Shown: positions 16,938 to 25,900, numbered from the stretch's first letter. The stretch: DNA of 64,000 nt from Allostella vacuolata (GCA_006739055.1 AP019702.1:930501-994500); one strand, 5' to 3'. Made by a program: numbers and translations. Notes: generated by a model not told the origin, from the letters alone.

Positions 16938-18101
16938 TCAGGCGGCGGAGATGGTGCGGATGAAGACCGGGTCGCGGGTGCCGGGCTTGATGCCGAAGAC
17001 GGCCAGCGAATGGACCATGTTGCCGTCGGCGTCGGTGGTGAAGGTGTTGGTGATACCCTTGTAGCCCTTCACCGCCTTCAGCGCGTCGCGGATCTTGACG
17101 CGGTCCGGGCCGACCTTGTCGAGGATGCCCTTCAGGATCCAGGCGCCGTCATAGTAGCAGGAACCGAACGGGTCGGGATCGATCTTGAAGCGGTCCTTGA
17201 AGCTCTTGATGTAGGCCGCGACCTCGGGCCCGCGCTCGGCCGACAGGTAGGCATCCATCACGCCGTTGACGTTGGTCAGCTCGTCGGGAGCGATCAGATT
17301 GCGCGCGGCCGGCACCATGACGCCGGACGAGGCGACGACCGGGATGGTGATGCCCATCTCCTTGACCAGCTTCAGGATCAGCGCGCCGTCCTTGCCGTAG
17401 GAGATGCAGATGAAGCAGTCGGCGCCGGCATTCTTCAGTTTCTGGATCTGCGCCGACATGTCGTTGTCGGTGAAGGCATAGGCCTCCATGCCGACGACCT
17501 CGGCCCCGGCCGCCTTGATCACCTTCTCGGCCGCGATGGCGCCCGGCTGGCCGAAATCGTTCTGGACGAAGAGGATGCCGATCTTCTTCTTGCCCAGCCC
17601 CTCGGTCGCGTGCTTGGCCAGGGCCAGCGCCTGGATGCCGTCGGCCGGGCGGATGCGGAAGAGCCAGGGGTTCTTCTTCATGTGCACCGCGTCGCCGCCG
17701 CCGGCATACATGGCCGGGATCTGCGCCTTGGTGACCTCGGGCTCGGTCGCCAGATTCTGGGTCGTGTAGCTCGACAGGAAGACCAGCGGCGGGTTGATGT
17801 CGCGGACCACCTTCAGGTAGGCGTTGACCGCGACGCTGTTGCTGTCCTTCACGTCCTCGAAGACGATCTTCAGTTTCTTGCCGGCGACGCCGCCCTTGGC
17901 GTTGATCTCGTCCTGGGCCATCTGCAGCGAGAAATGATACTGCTGGCCCGAGACGTTGAAGGGCCCGGTGATCGGCACCATCGCGCCGATCGCGATCTCG
18001 CCCGACTGCGCCGACAGACGCGGCGACCAGATGGTGAGGCCGGTGGTGGCCGCGATGCCGGCCAGCACCTTGCGGCGGCCTACTGCGCGCTTGTTCGCCA
18101 T
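16938..18101 (-). CDS. livK: branched-chain amino-acid-type ABC transporter substrate-binding protein
   Basis: Periplasmic receptor, 387 residues, peripla_BP_6 type. The N-terminus has a Tat-like signal (VGRRKVLAGIAATTGLTIW), suggesting folded export. The mature part starts around IAIGAMVPITGPFNVSGQQY and shows KIVFEDVKDSN, the GALILKLVKEMG lobe and FGSCYYDGAWILK near the C-terminus. ATG 18101 is chosen for its strong GGGAGACGAGGAT ribosome site; an in-frame ATG at 18143 would precede the Tat motif with unrelated residues. It follows hyuB copy 2 by 51 bases, and its ligand is likely the substrate of the hydantoinase-type enzymes. Confidence 0.92.
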   Translation of the reverse strand: MANKRAVGRRKVLAGIAATTGLTIWSPRLSAQSGEIAIGAMVPITGPFNVSGQQYHFSLQMAQDEINAKGGVAGKKLKIVFEDVKDSNSVAVNAYLKVVRDINPPLVFLSSYTTQNLATEPEVTKAQIPAMYAGGGDAVHMKKNPWLFRIRPADGIQALALAKHATEGLGKKKIGILFVQNDFGQPGAIAAEKVIKAAGAEVVGMEAYAFTDNDMSAQIQKLKNAGADCFICISYGKDGALILKLVKEMGITIPVVASSGVMVPAARNLIAPDELTNVNGVMDAYLSAERGPEVAAYIKSFKDRFKIDPDPFGSCYYDGAWILKGILDKVGPDRVKIRDALKAVKGYKGITNTFTTDADGNMVHSLAVFGIKPGTRDPVFIRTISAA

Positions 18102-18152
18102 GATCCTCGTCTCCCCTGTTCCCTGTTCCGCGCCTGACGCCAACCCCCGGGA

Positions 18153-19832
18153 CTACTCTGCGGCGGTCGCCGGGGGGTACCAGTGCCTCGCCTGCGAGGC
18201 CGAGATGTAGCCGCGCTCGATGTCGCGGCGGACCAGCAGCGGGTCGCGCTCCATCGCCTCGCCATAGCCGCCGCCGCCCGGCGTGCGCACCTGCACCCAG
18301 TCGCCGGCGTGGAGCTCGTAGCCCTCGCCCTTGGAGATGTGCTCCGGAATGCTGGTGGTGCCGCCCTGGCTGACGATCAGCTCGTTGGTGGCGCCGGGCG
18401 CCCCGCCCATCAGGCCGGGCGGCCCCTCGCGGCCATGGTCCATCAGGAAGGACGCCATGGCGGTGCCGCGCAGCAGGCGGATGCGGTAGCTGATGCCGTA
18501 GCCGCCGCGGTGGCGTCCGGCGCCGGACGAGCCCTCGCGCAGCGCGTACTCCTCGAACACCAGCGGGTAGTGCTGCTCCAGGATCTCGACCGGCTGGGTC
18601 TTGGAGATGCCGACCGTCGAGCAGCCGTTGGTCAGCCCGTCCGTCTCCCACCAGCCGCCATAGCCGCCGCCGGAGAAGAAATACATGATGTAGCTGCGGT
18701 CCTCGCCCGGGTCGTAGCCGCCCAGGCTGAAGTTGCCGCTGGTGCCGGCGGGGGCGGCGAACATGCGCTCGGGGATCGCCTGGCCCATGGCGCCGAACAC
18801 CGCCTCCATCACCCGCTGCGCCACCTCCGACGCGCAGCCGGCGACCGGCCGCGGATACTCGGCCACCAGGAAGGTGCCGGTCGGCTTGGCGATGTGCAGC
18901 GGCGCGAAGCAGCCGGAATTGATCGGCACGTCGGGGAAGATGTGCTTGATGGCGACGTAGACGGCCGACTGCGTCGCCCCCCAGACGCCGTTGAGCGGGC
19001 CCTTGCAGGGCGGGCTCGACCGCGACAGGTCGAAATGGATGTCCTCGCCCCGGACCGTCATGTCGAGCGCGATCTCCAGCGGCTCGTTGACGATGCCGTC
19101 GCTGTCGATGAAGCTCGAGAAGCGGTAGGTGCCGTCGGGCACGCTTTCGATATAGGCCCGCATCTGCCGCTCGGAGCGCGCCTTCAGCTCGGCGATCGCC
19201 GCCTCGACGGTGTCGGCGCCATAGCGGTCGAGCAGCTCGGTCAGGCGGCGCTCGCCGACGGTCAGCGCGCCGACCTGGGCCTTGATGTCGCCGATCCGCT
19301 CCTCCGGCACGCGGATGTTGGTCAGGATCATGTCGACGATGTCCTGGACCATCTCGCCGCGGCGGTAGAGCTTGACCGGCGGGATGCGCAGCCCCTCCTG
19401 CTGGATCTCGGTCGCCTTGGTGGCGAAGCCGCCCGGCACCATCCCGCCCGTGTCCGGCCAGTGGCCGGTATTGGACAGGTAGCACCACAGCTTCCCCTCG
19501 TAGAAGAACGGCTTGACCATCTTGACGTCCATCAGATGGGTGCCGCCCAGGTAGGGGTCGTTGACGATGACGATGTCGCCCGGCTCCAGGTCGCGGCGGC
19601 GCTCGATCACCGCCTGGGTGGTGAACTGCATGACGCCGACGAAGATCGGCAGGCCCATCTCGCCCTGGGCGATCACCTCGCCCGTGTCGCGGTGGTAGAT
19701 GCCGTTGGAACGGTCGAACGCCTCGGAAATGACCGGCGAGAAGGAGGTCTTCTCGTGCACCAGGTCCATCTCGCTGGCGATCTGGCGCAGGCCGTTCTGG
19801 ATGACGGCGAGGGTGACGGGGTCGAGTGCCAT
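18153..19832 (-). CDS. hyuB: hydantoinase B/oxoprolinase family subunit, copy 2
   Basis: Beta-type subunit, 559 residues. It carries canonical motifs missing from copy 1: IVNDPYLGGTHLMDVK and GHWPDTGGMVPGGF, then GPLNGVWGATQSA, the GTSGNFSLGGYDPG region, and GSSGAGRHRGGYGI, ending with TPGGGGYGEAM. These suggest a fully active enzyme with the HyuA encoded 12 bases upstream. It is followed by livK, so hydrolase and importer genes are co-transcribed. 5-Oxoprolinase or N-methylhydantoinase activity cannot be separated by sequence alone. Confidence 0.92.
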   Translation of the reverse strand: MALDPVTLAVIQNGLRQIASEMDLVHEKTSFSPVISEAFDRSNGIYHRDTGEVIAQGEMGLPIFVGVMQFTTQAVIERRRDLEPGDIVIVNDPYLGGTHLMDVKMVKPFFYEGKLWCYLSNTGHWPDTGGMVPGGFATKATEIQQEGLRIPPVKLYRRGEMVQDIVDMILTNIRVPEERIGDIKAQVGALTVGERRLTELLDRYGADTVEAAIAELKARSERQMRAYIESVPDGTYRFSSFIDSDGIVNEPLEIALDMTVRGEDIHFDLSRSSPPCKGPLNGVWGATQSAVYVAIKHIFPDVPINSGCFAPLHIAKPTGTFLVAEYPRPVAGCASEVAQRVMEAVFGAMGQAIPERMFAAPAGTSGNFSLGGYDPGEDRSYIMYFFSGGGYGGWWETDGLTNGCSTVGISKTQPVEILEQHYPLVFEEYALREGSSGAGRHRGGYGISYRIRLLRGTAMASFLMDHGREGPPGLMGGAPGATNELIVSQGGTTSIPEHISKGEGYELHAGDWVQVRTPGGGGYGEAMERDPLLVRRDIERGYISASQARHWYPPATAAE

Positions 19833-19844
19833 GGCGCGCTCCCT

Positions 19845-21887
19845 CTAGGCCGTGCGGTCGCCGACGGCGATGACCAGGTTGCCGACGGGGTCGACGGTCG
19901 CGACCGCGCCCGGGTCGATCAGGATGGTGGTGTCGAGCTGGGCCACGATCGCCGGTCCTGCAATTGTCGCGCCGACCGGCAGCCGGTCGCGGGCGAAGAC
20001 GGGTGTGGCGATCCAGCGGCCGGCGAAATAGACCTCGCGGGTGCCGGTCTGCGCGTCCTCCAGCCGCCCGCCCGGCTCGGGCGCGAAGATGGTGAAGTCG
20101 ATCCGCTGGCGGCGGCCGAAGACGGCGGTGCGCAGGTTGGCGAGGATCGCCGTCATCTCCATCAGCTCGATGTCGAAGCGCTGCTTGTAGCGCGCCTCCA
20201 GGCTGGCCCGCACGGCGGCGGGATCGAACGGCCTTGTGACGGGCACCCGCAGCACATGGCTCTGCCCGCGATAGAGCAGGTCGGCCTCGAACACCGCGTC
20301 GACGGCCTCGACCGGCACCCCTTCGCCCGCCACCTGCTCGCGGCCGGCCGCCTCGTGCTCGGCATAGAGGGCGTCGACCATCGCCGGGTCGACGGTGGCG
20401 AGCGGCACGTTGAGGGTGCGCACGAAGTCGTGGCGCAGGTCGGCCAGGATGCAGCCGAGTGCGGAGGTGAGGCCGGGGAAGCGCGGCACCAGCACCGTCG
20501 GCACCCCGAGCTCGCGGGCCAGCGCCACCGCGTGCAGCGGCCCGGCCCCGCCGAACGGGAAGAGGGCGAAGTCGCGCGGGTCGTAGCCGCGCTCGATCGA
20601 CACCAGCCGGATGGCGCTCGCCAGGTGGTTGCTGGCGACGGTGATGATGGCGGCCGCCGCCTCGACCGCGTCGAGGCCGAGCGGCCGGCCGATCTTCTCG
20701 ACGATCGCCGCCTTGACGGTCTCCAGCGACACGCCGCCCGCCACGCCCGGCAGGGCGGCGGTGTCGAGCTTGCCCAGGACCAGGTTGGCGTCGGTCACGG
20801 TCGGCTCGGTGCCGCCGCGCCCGTAGCAGATCGGGCCGGGATTGGCGCCGGCGCTGTCCGGGCCGACCTGCAGCAGGCCGGCCTTGGTGATGCGCGCGAT
20901 CGACCCGCCGCCGGCGCCGATCGTGTGGATGTCGATCATCGGCACCCGGATCGGCACGCCGTAGGCGATGTCCTTCTCGGCCGAGAGCGCCGGCTCGCCG
21001 TTGCGGATCAGCGTCACGTCGAAGCTGGTGCCGCCCATGTCGCAGCCGATCAGGTTGGGATGCCCCGACTGCTCGCCGATGCGGGCGGCGGCAAGCGCGC
21101 CAGCCGCGGGGCCGGACATGACCGTCTGCACGGCATGGTCGGCCGCGGCCCGGCCGCTCATGGTGCCGCCATTGCCCTGCATGACCAGGAGCTCGCTGCG
21201 GAAGCGGGCGAGCTTCAACTCCTTCTGCAGGCGGCCCAGATAGCGCGACATGATCGGCTGGATGTAGCCGTTGACGGCGGCCGTGCTGCCGCGCTCGAAC
21301 TCGCGCACCTCGCGCAGGATGTCCGAGCCGACCGAGATGAACGGCGTCGGCCACATCTCGCGGGCGATCGCGGCCGCGCGCCGCTCATGGTCGGGATTGA
21401 CGTAGGAGTGGATGAAGCTGATCACCAGCGCCTCGGCGCCGGCATCGAGCAGCTGGCGGATCGCCTGGCGCACGGCCGCCTCGTCGAGCGGGATCAGCAC
21501 GTTGCCGCGGGCGTCCATCCGCTCCGGCACCTCCAGCCGCAGCTCGCGCGGGATCAGCGCCTCGAAGCTGCCGATCATGCCGTAGCCGAAGGGCCGGGTG
21601 CGCCGGCCGAGCTCCAGCACGTCGCGGAAGCCGGCCGTGGTCACCAGGCCGCAGACGACGCCCTTGCGCTCCAGGATGGCGTTGGTGCCGACCGTGGTGC
21701 CGTGCACCAGCGAGACCAGCTCCTCGGCGGCAAGCCCACTGTCGCGGATACCGGCCAGCATGCCGCGCGACTGGTCGTCGGGGGTGGAGGGTACCTTGAC
21801 GACGCGGAAGCGCCGCTCGGTGTCGTCGACGAAGAGGAGATCGGTGAAAGTTCCGCCGACATCGACGCCGGCCTGCCACTGCCCCAT
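19845..21887 (-). CDS. hyuA: hydantoinase A/oxoprolinase family subunit (ATPase), copy 2
   Basis: ATPase-type alpha subunit, 680 residues. Phosphate loop GVDVGGTFTDLLFVDD at 7-22, HGTTVGTNAILERKG near 65-80, the second loop GCDMGGTSFDVTLI, GAGGGSIARI, and GGAGPLHAVALARELG. A C-terminal beta-rich domain completes it. It is the first gene of the long minus-strand operon that runs to the other hyuAB pair; a promoter candidate lies 57-86 bases upstream. Clearly homologous to but diverged from copy 1, so the pairs probably act on different rings or different steps. Confidence 0.92.
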   Translation of the reverse strand: MGQWQAGVDVGGTFTDLLFVDDTERRFRVVKVPSTPDDQSRGMLAGIRDSGLAAEELVSLVHGTTVGTNAILERKGVVCGLVTTAGFRDVLELGRRTRPFGYGMIGSFEALIPRELRLEVPERMDARGNVLIPLDEAAVRQAIRQLLDAGAEALVISFIHSYVNPDHERRAAAIAREMWPTPFISVGSDILREVREFERGSTAAVNGYIQPIMSRYLGRLQKELKLARFRSELLVMQGNGGTMSGRAAADHAVQTVMSGPAAGALAAARIGEQSGHPNLIGCDMGGTSFDVTLIRNGEPALSAEKDIAYGVPIRVPMIDIHTIGAGGGSIARITKAGLLQVGPDSAGANPGPICYGRGGTEPTVTDANLVLGKLDTAALPGVAGGVSLETVKAAIVEKIGRPLGLDAVEAAAAIITVASNHLASAIRLVSIERGYDPRDFALFPFGGAGPLHAVALARELGVPTVLVPRFPGLTSALGCILADLRHDFVRTLNVPLATVDPAMVDALYAEHEAAGREQVAGEGVPVEAVDAVFEADLLYRGQSHVLRVPVTRPFDPAAVRASLEARYKQRFDIELMEMTAILANLRTAVFGRRQRIDFTIFAPEPGGRLEDAQTGTREVYFAGRWIATPVFARDRLPVGATIAGPAIVAQLDTTILIDPGAVATVDPVGNLVIAVGDRTA

Positions 21888-21943
21888 CGCGAAACCGTCC
21901 CCTCATCCGCCGCCGGCCGCGGGCCGATGCCCGCGCCGGTCGA

Positions 21944-21973
21944 ACGGTAGGGTGCGATTTCCGCGCCTGTCAA
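21944..21973 (-). promoter_or_regulatory. candidate promoter of the hyuAB-liv-hyuAB operon
   Basis: On the minus strand a perfect -35 TTGACA (21968-21973) is followed after 18 bases by TACCGT (21944-21949) as a weak -10. The distance to the hyuA ATG at 21887 is about 56 bases. No specific operator dyad was recognised and no regulator gene is adjacent. Confidence 0.45.
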
Positions 21974-22013
21974 ACGGCGATTGGCACCGGCGGCGGCGCG
22001 GGTGGCCAATTGA

Positions 22014-22163
22014 TCAGCGCAGCGCGAGGAACAGCCCGACCGAGGCCGCCAGCACGGCCGCGGTCAGCGCCGCCAGCAGCAGCCATTCCCGCCGGCGGCG
22101 GGCCGCGGCCAGCCGCCGGCGGGTCCGCTCGTGTCCGGCGGCGGCGGTGGTGTCGTCTGCCAT
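22014..22163 (-). CDS. small single-helix membrane protein
   Basis: A 49-codon gene. The N-terminal half is strongly basic (ERTRRRLAAARRRREW) and is followed by one hydrophobic stretch of about 20 residues (LLLAALTAAVLAASVGLFLA) ending in LR. This looks like a single-pass inner-membrane protein with its N-terminus in the cytoplasm by the positive-inside rule. It lies 27 bases downstream of the DUF2383-like gene and is probably in the same transcript. No family recognised. Confidence 0.5.
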   Translation of the reverse strand: MADDTTAAAGHERTRRRLAAARRRREWLLLAALTAAVLAASVGLFLALR

Positions 22164-22190
22164 GGCCGTCACCGCCCCGCTCGGATCGCG

Positions 22191-22817
22191 CTACCGGCGG
22201 TGCGGATGCCGGGTCAGCCACAGGGCGGCGGCGAAGCCGGCCGCCAGAGCGGCCAGCGTGGCTGCGGTCGTGGTCGGGTTGCGCTGCACGGCGGCCGCGA
22301 CCGAGCTGACGGTGACGCCGCGGAAGCCGGCCTCGCCTTCCTCCGGGAAGTCGGGGATCGCGGCGCGGAAGCGGTCGCGGCTGCGCCGGGCCAGGCGATG
22401 CTGGCGGCGCACCACATTGTGGATGGCGGGCGGCAGGCCGGCCTTGATGGCGGCGTCGTAGGCTTCCTCGAGCACGCTCTCGCCGCGCACGATCTCGCGC
22501 AGGATGGCCTCGCGGTTGCGGCCGGACAGGGCCGCGCGCAGGTCGAAGAACAGGCGATGGGCGGCGCCCATCACCGTGCCGCTCGCCGCCGGCTCGGCGC
22601 CGAGGTCGGCCAGGCATTCGTCGAGCGCCTCGATCATGTCCTCGCGCTCGTCGACCAGGTGGCCGAACTCCGACTTCAGGGACGGGTCGTCCGTCTCGTC
22701 GCGCGCCTTGCGGTAGCCGGCGGCGCTGTCGCGGACCTGGGACCCCAGGGTCTGCAGCAGGCCGATGGTCTCGGCCTGGCTCGCGCCGGTGCTGCGGGTG
22801 ATGGTGCCGTCGTCCAT
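22191..22817 (-). CDS. DUF2383/PA2169-like four-helix-bundle protein with C-terminal membrane anchor
   Basis: 208 residues. The centre resembles the ferritin-like DUF2383 (PA2169) family: an N-terminal helix (TIGLLQTLGSQVRDSAAGYRK), EFGHLVDEREDMIEAL, the SGTVMGAAHRLFFDLR hinge, and IVRGESVLEEAYDAAI. The C-terminal 35 residues form a predicted transmembrane helix (ATLAALAAGFAAALWLTRHP), which is not usual for the family. I start at ATG 22817 after a GAGGA ribosome site. PA2169-type proteins often occur with stress or envelope genes; the function is unknown. Neighbours are tiny proteins of similar character. Confidence 0.78.
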   Translation of the reverse strand: MDDGTITRSTGASQAETIGLLQTLGSQVRDSAAGYRKARDETDDPSLKSEFGHLVDEREDMIEALDECLADLGAEPAASGTVMGAAHRLFFDLRAALSGRNREAILREIVRGESVLEEAYDAAIKAGLPPAIHNVVRRQHRLARRSRDRFRAAIPDFPEEGEAGFRGVTVSSVAAAVQRNPTTTAATLAALAAGFAAALWLTRHPHRR

Positions 22818-22953
22818 CCTGTCCTCCTCGGGATTGCGGGTGGAAATCCGTGTCTTCCCGCAATGAACCCCGGACCCCGCCCGGATGTTCCCCGGAACCG
22901 GCAGGTCGCACGGCCGGTTCTCCCTGGACGGATTCATGCAAGGGAGTTGCGCG

Positions 22954-23154
22954 ATGGACGCGGACAGGAAGAAGACCCAGGAACGGGACGCGGCGAAGCA
23001 GGACCCGGCGGTTAAGACCGTGCGCGAGCAGCAGCACACCGGGAACCACGAGGCGGCGCGCCAGCCCAACGGCCCCGACCTGTTCGGCGGAACCCGGGCC
23101 GGGGCGGAGAACGTGGAGCCTGTCCCGTCCGGTCGCAAGCCGCCCCGGACGTAG
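22954..23154 (+). CDS. small hydrophilic protein of unknown function
   Basis: A 66-residue, highly polar protein without cysteine or hydrophobic stretches, rich in lysine, arginine, glutamate and glutamine (DADRKKTQERDAAKQD at the N-terminus), ending SGRKPPRT. It looks intrinsically disordered. The start at 22954 has a strong AAGGGAG ribosome site 7 bases upstream, so the upstream ATG at 22885 is not needed. It is divergent from the DUF2383-like gene and convergent with the NCS2 permease, whose stop codon follows 3 bases later. Resembles small stress-associated proteins by composition only. Confidence 0.6.
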   Translation: MDADRKKTQERDAAKQDPAVKTVREQQHTGNHEAARQPNGPDLFGGTRAGAENVEPVPSGRKPPRT

Positions 23155-23157
23155 CGG

Positions 23158-24900
23158 TCAGCCGGTGCTGTCGACCCGCACCAGCAGGTAGTCGGTGCCG
23201 TGGTACTGGAGGTGCTTGACCTCCTTGGCCATGCCGCGCAGCAGGCGCAGCGACAGGTCCGCCTCGGGGTCCGGGCTGCCGGCGCTGGCGATGGCCGCCA
23301 GGGCCGTCTCGGCGTTGGTGCCGGCGGGGGCGGAGACGTATTCGATCTCCGCGTCCTCGTCGACCTTGCGCAGGCGGACCAGGAGTTGCCCCGGCTGGCC
23401 GCGCCCGAGCCGGCCGTCCTTGCCGACCTGGCCTTCCATCAGGAACAGCATCGCCTCCTCGGCGGCCAGCATCAGCCGGTCCTCGGCCTGGCGGTCCCAG
23501 CCGAGGCGCTGCGAGAAGCGCTGGATCAGCTCGCGCACCTGGCCGATCGAGCCGACGGCGAGCGGCACCGCCAGCCGGTCGCGGCTGCGCTGGCGGAGCG
23601 AGATGATCGCCATCAGCAGGATGGCGGTCAGGCCGCCCGCGGTCGTGCTGTTGCCGAGGAAGAGCTGCGCCCAGGACGGCAGCAGCTCGTTGAACAGCGC
23701 CTTCTCCTGGAAGCCGAAGCCGACCCAGAAGCCGAGGCAGACGGCCAGCCCGACCTCGAAGCCGAGCCCGTCCTCGTTGACCAGGCGGACGCCGTGGCCG
23801 AACAGCAGGACGATGATCATCATCACGAAGGCACCCGCCACCGGCCCCGGCATGGCCGCGACCACGGCCGCGATCTTGGGGCAGAAGGCGAGCAGGATGA
23901 GGAAGAACCCGCCCCACCAGCCGACCCGGCGCGAGGCCACCCCGGTCAGCTCGACGACGGCGACGCTGGAGGAATAGACGGTGTTGGGCACGGTGCCGAT
24001 CACGCCGGCGATGAAGCTGCCGACGCCGTCGGCGTTGATCGCCCCCTGCACCGCCTTGAAGTCGATCGGCGCCTCGCGGCGGCGCGAGGTGCGCTGGACC
24101 GAGATGCTGTCGGCATAGGTCTCGATCCCGCCGACCAGGGAGATGAGGACGAAGGCCGGCAGCAGCATCCAGAATTCCGGCTGGAAATCGAGCGCCATGC
24201 CGGGCCAGGAGCCGCCCGGCAGGCCGACCCAGGGCGCGGCCGCGACCGGTGCCAGGTCGACCATGCCGGCGAAGCCGGCCACCGCCGAGCCGCCCAGCAC
24301 CCCCATCAGCGGCGCCCACAGGCGCATCGCCCCGCTGCCGAACAGCGAGATCAGGACGATCAGCAGGATCGTCGTCAGCACCACCAGCGGCACCGTCACG
24401 GTGCCCTCGAAGGCGGCCGGCACCCGCTTCATCATGCCCCAGGCGATGGGGGCGACGCTGAGCGCCATCAGCATCAGCACGGTGCCGCCGACGGCCGGGG
24501 TGAGGATCCGGCGCAGCGCCGGCAGCTTGGCGGTGAAAAGGAAGGTAGAGAGCGCCGACAGGGCGACCAGGGTCGCCAGCAGCGACGGCCCGCCATTCTG
24601 GAGTGCGGCGACCGCGACCGAGATGAAGGCGGCGTTGGAGCCGACGAACAGCACGTAGCCGGAGCCGACGATGCCGATGCGCGATACCTGCAGCCAGGTC
24701 GACAGGCCGGCCGCGACCAGCGCGCCGAACACGAGCCAACTCGACTCGCCCGCGTCCAGCCCGGCGGAGCGGGACACGACGAGCGGCGTGATCATGATCC
24801 CGGTCAGGATCATGGCGACGATCTGGGCGCCCATGGCTGCCGCCAGGGCATGGGGCGGCCGCTCTTCGGGCTCGTAGCGAAGGTGGGTGTTGTCGGTCAC
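23158..24900 (-). CDS. NCS2-family (xanthine/uracil) permease fused to a C-terminal HATPase-like domain
   Basis: 580 residues versus about 450 for typical NCS2 permeases. Residues 1-440 hold the 12-14 membrane helices of the nucleobase:cation symporter-2 fold, with the family core LVGGIETYADSISV, GTVPNTVYSSSVAVVELTGVASR and GAFVMMIIVLLFGHG. The last 130 residues are soluble and resemble an anti-sigma/HATPase_c_2-type fold: RELIQRFSQRLGWDRQAEDRLMLAAEEAMLFL (N-box-like helix), VRLRKVDEDAEIEYVSAP, and LRLLRGMAKEVKHLQYHGTDYLLVRV. The ATP-binding glycines are not clearly conserved. Its ATG overlaps the LysR stop (ATGA), so the regulator gene is directly upstream in the same transcript. Confidence 0.82.
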   Translation of the reverse strand: MTDNTHLRYEPEERPPHALAAAMGAQIVAMILTGIMITPLVVSRSAGLDAGESSWLVFGALVAAGLSTWLQVSRIGIVGSGYVLFVGSNAAFISVAVAALQNGGPSLLATLVALSALSTFLFTAKLPALRRILTPAVGGTVLMLMALSVAPIAWGMMKRVPAAFEGTVTVPLVVLTTILLIVLISLFGSGAMRLWAPLMGVLGGSAVAGFAGMVDLAPVAAAPWVGLPGGSWPGMALDFQPEFWMLLPAFVLISLVGGIETYADSISVQRTSRRREAPIDFKAVQGAINADGVGSFIAGVIGTVPNTVYSSSVAVVELTGVASRRVGWWGGFFLILLAFCPKIAAVVAAMPGPVAGAFVMMIIVLLFGHGVRLVNEDGLGFEVGLAVCLGFWVGFGFQEKALFNELLPSWAQLFLGNSTTAGGLTAILLMAIISLRQRSRDRLAVPLAVGSIGQVRELIQRFSQRLGWDRQAEDRLMLAAEEAMLFLMEGQVGKDGRLGRGQPGQLLVRLRKVDEDAEIEYVSAPAGTNAETALAAIASAGSPDPEADLSLRLLRGMAKEVKHLQYHGTDYLLVRVDSTG

Positions 24901-25850
24901 GCGGCGGGATTCCTTGCGCCCGGCGACCCCGCTCGGGAAGGGCGGGGCGGGTGTCCGGGCCGGCCGGCATTCTCGCCCAAGGCGACCAGGGCCGCCACCA
25001 TTTCGCGCAGGCCCCGGGAGAGCGGCTTGTCCTGGCGCAGCACCAGAGCCAGCCGCCGGACGAGGCGCGGCGCCAGCGGCCGCACGGCGAGCCGCGGATG
25101 GTCCGCCGCCACCGCCATGCCCGGCAGGATCGAGCAGCCGAGGCCGGCGCCGACCATCTCCTTGATCGCCTCGACGCTGCCCAGCTCCATCACCGGGCGG
25201 GCGGGCGCGCCGCCGGCCAGGAACCAGGCGTCGACCAGGCTGCGGGTGCGCGCGCCGGGCTCGAAGAGGACCAGCGGGCGGGCCGCCAGCAGCCGCGGGG
25301 TGGCGCGCGCTGGCGGCTCCTCGCCGGCCAGCGGGAACACGGCCAGGAACGGGTCGTCCAGGATCGGCCGCACCTGGAACATGCGCCCCGGCGCCGGCAG
25401 GGTCACCAGCGCGGCGTCGAGCTGGTTGTCCTCCACCTGGCGCAGGATCTCGGGCGTGTTGCCGGTGGCGACGACGACCTCCAGCGACGGCAGCCGGGCC
25501 CGCAGCGCACCCAGGGCCGACGGCAGCAGGTAGATGCAGGCGGTGGCGCCGGTGCCGAGCCGGACCCGCCCGACCTCGCCCGAGGCATGCGCCGCCATCG
25601 CCTCCACGGCGGCGGCGTTGGCGGCCTCGATCCGGGCGGCGTGGTGCAGCAGCTCCTGCCCGGCGGCGGTCGCGGCGGCGCGCCGGCCGACCCGGTCCAG
25701 CAGGCGTACCCCCAGCCGCCGTTCCAGCTCGCGCAGCTGCAGGCTGATCGCCGGCTGGGTGCGGTGGAGGCGGGCGGCGGCGGCCGAGAAGCTGCCCAGG
25801 CGCACGACCTGCACGAACGCCTCGAGATGGTCCGGGTTGAGGTTGCGCAT
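24897..25850 (-). CDS. LysR-family transcriptional regulator
   Basis: 317-residue LysR protein. The N-terminal winged HTH is clear: LEAFVQVVRLGSFSAAAARLHRTQPAISLQLRELE is split here as FVQVVRLGSFSAAAARLH and QPAISLQLRELERRLGVRL. The C-terminal effector domain starts around VRLGTGATACIYLLP. It is in a two-gene operon with the NCS2 permease, so a nucleobase-like effector is plausible. ATG 25850 is preferred over ATG 25871 because GAGG lies at a workable distance. An inverted repeat overlapping its leader may be its binding site. Confidence 0.88.
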   Translation of the reverse strand: MRNLNPDHLEAFVQVVRLGSFSAAAARLHRTQPAISLQLRELERRLGVRLLDRVGRRAAATAAGQELLHHAARIEAANAAAVEAMAAHASGEVGRVRLGTGATACIYLLPSALGALRARLPSLEVVVATGNTPEILRQVEDNQLDAALVTLPAPGRMFQVRPILDDPFLAVFPLAGEEPPARATPRLLAARPLVLFEPGARTRSLVDAWFLAGGAPARPVMELGSVEAIKEMVGAGLGCSILPGMAVAADHPRLAVRPLAPRLVRRLALVLRQDKPLSRGLREMVAALVALGENAGRPGHPPRPSRAGSPGARNPAA

Positions 25851-25900
25851 GCCAAAGAATACCTCATGCATCCGATAAGGAACCGCGAATTTTCTTTGGC
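25851..25900. promoter_or_regulatory. inverted repeat in the LysR-GNAT divergent region
   Basis: Nine-base arms GCCAAAGAA (25851-25859) and TTCTTTGGC (25892-25900) are perfect inverted copies, 32 bases apart. The intervening region is A+T-richer and includes ATGCAT. This arrangement suits a LysR tetramer site or a long RNA stem in the LysR leader. Confidence 0.5.

Noticed and set aside
17149-21354. 1401-codon open frame on the minus strand
   Set aside because: It runs in an alternative frame through livK, hyuB and hyuA, is arginine- and proline-rich and has no family features.
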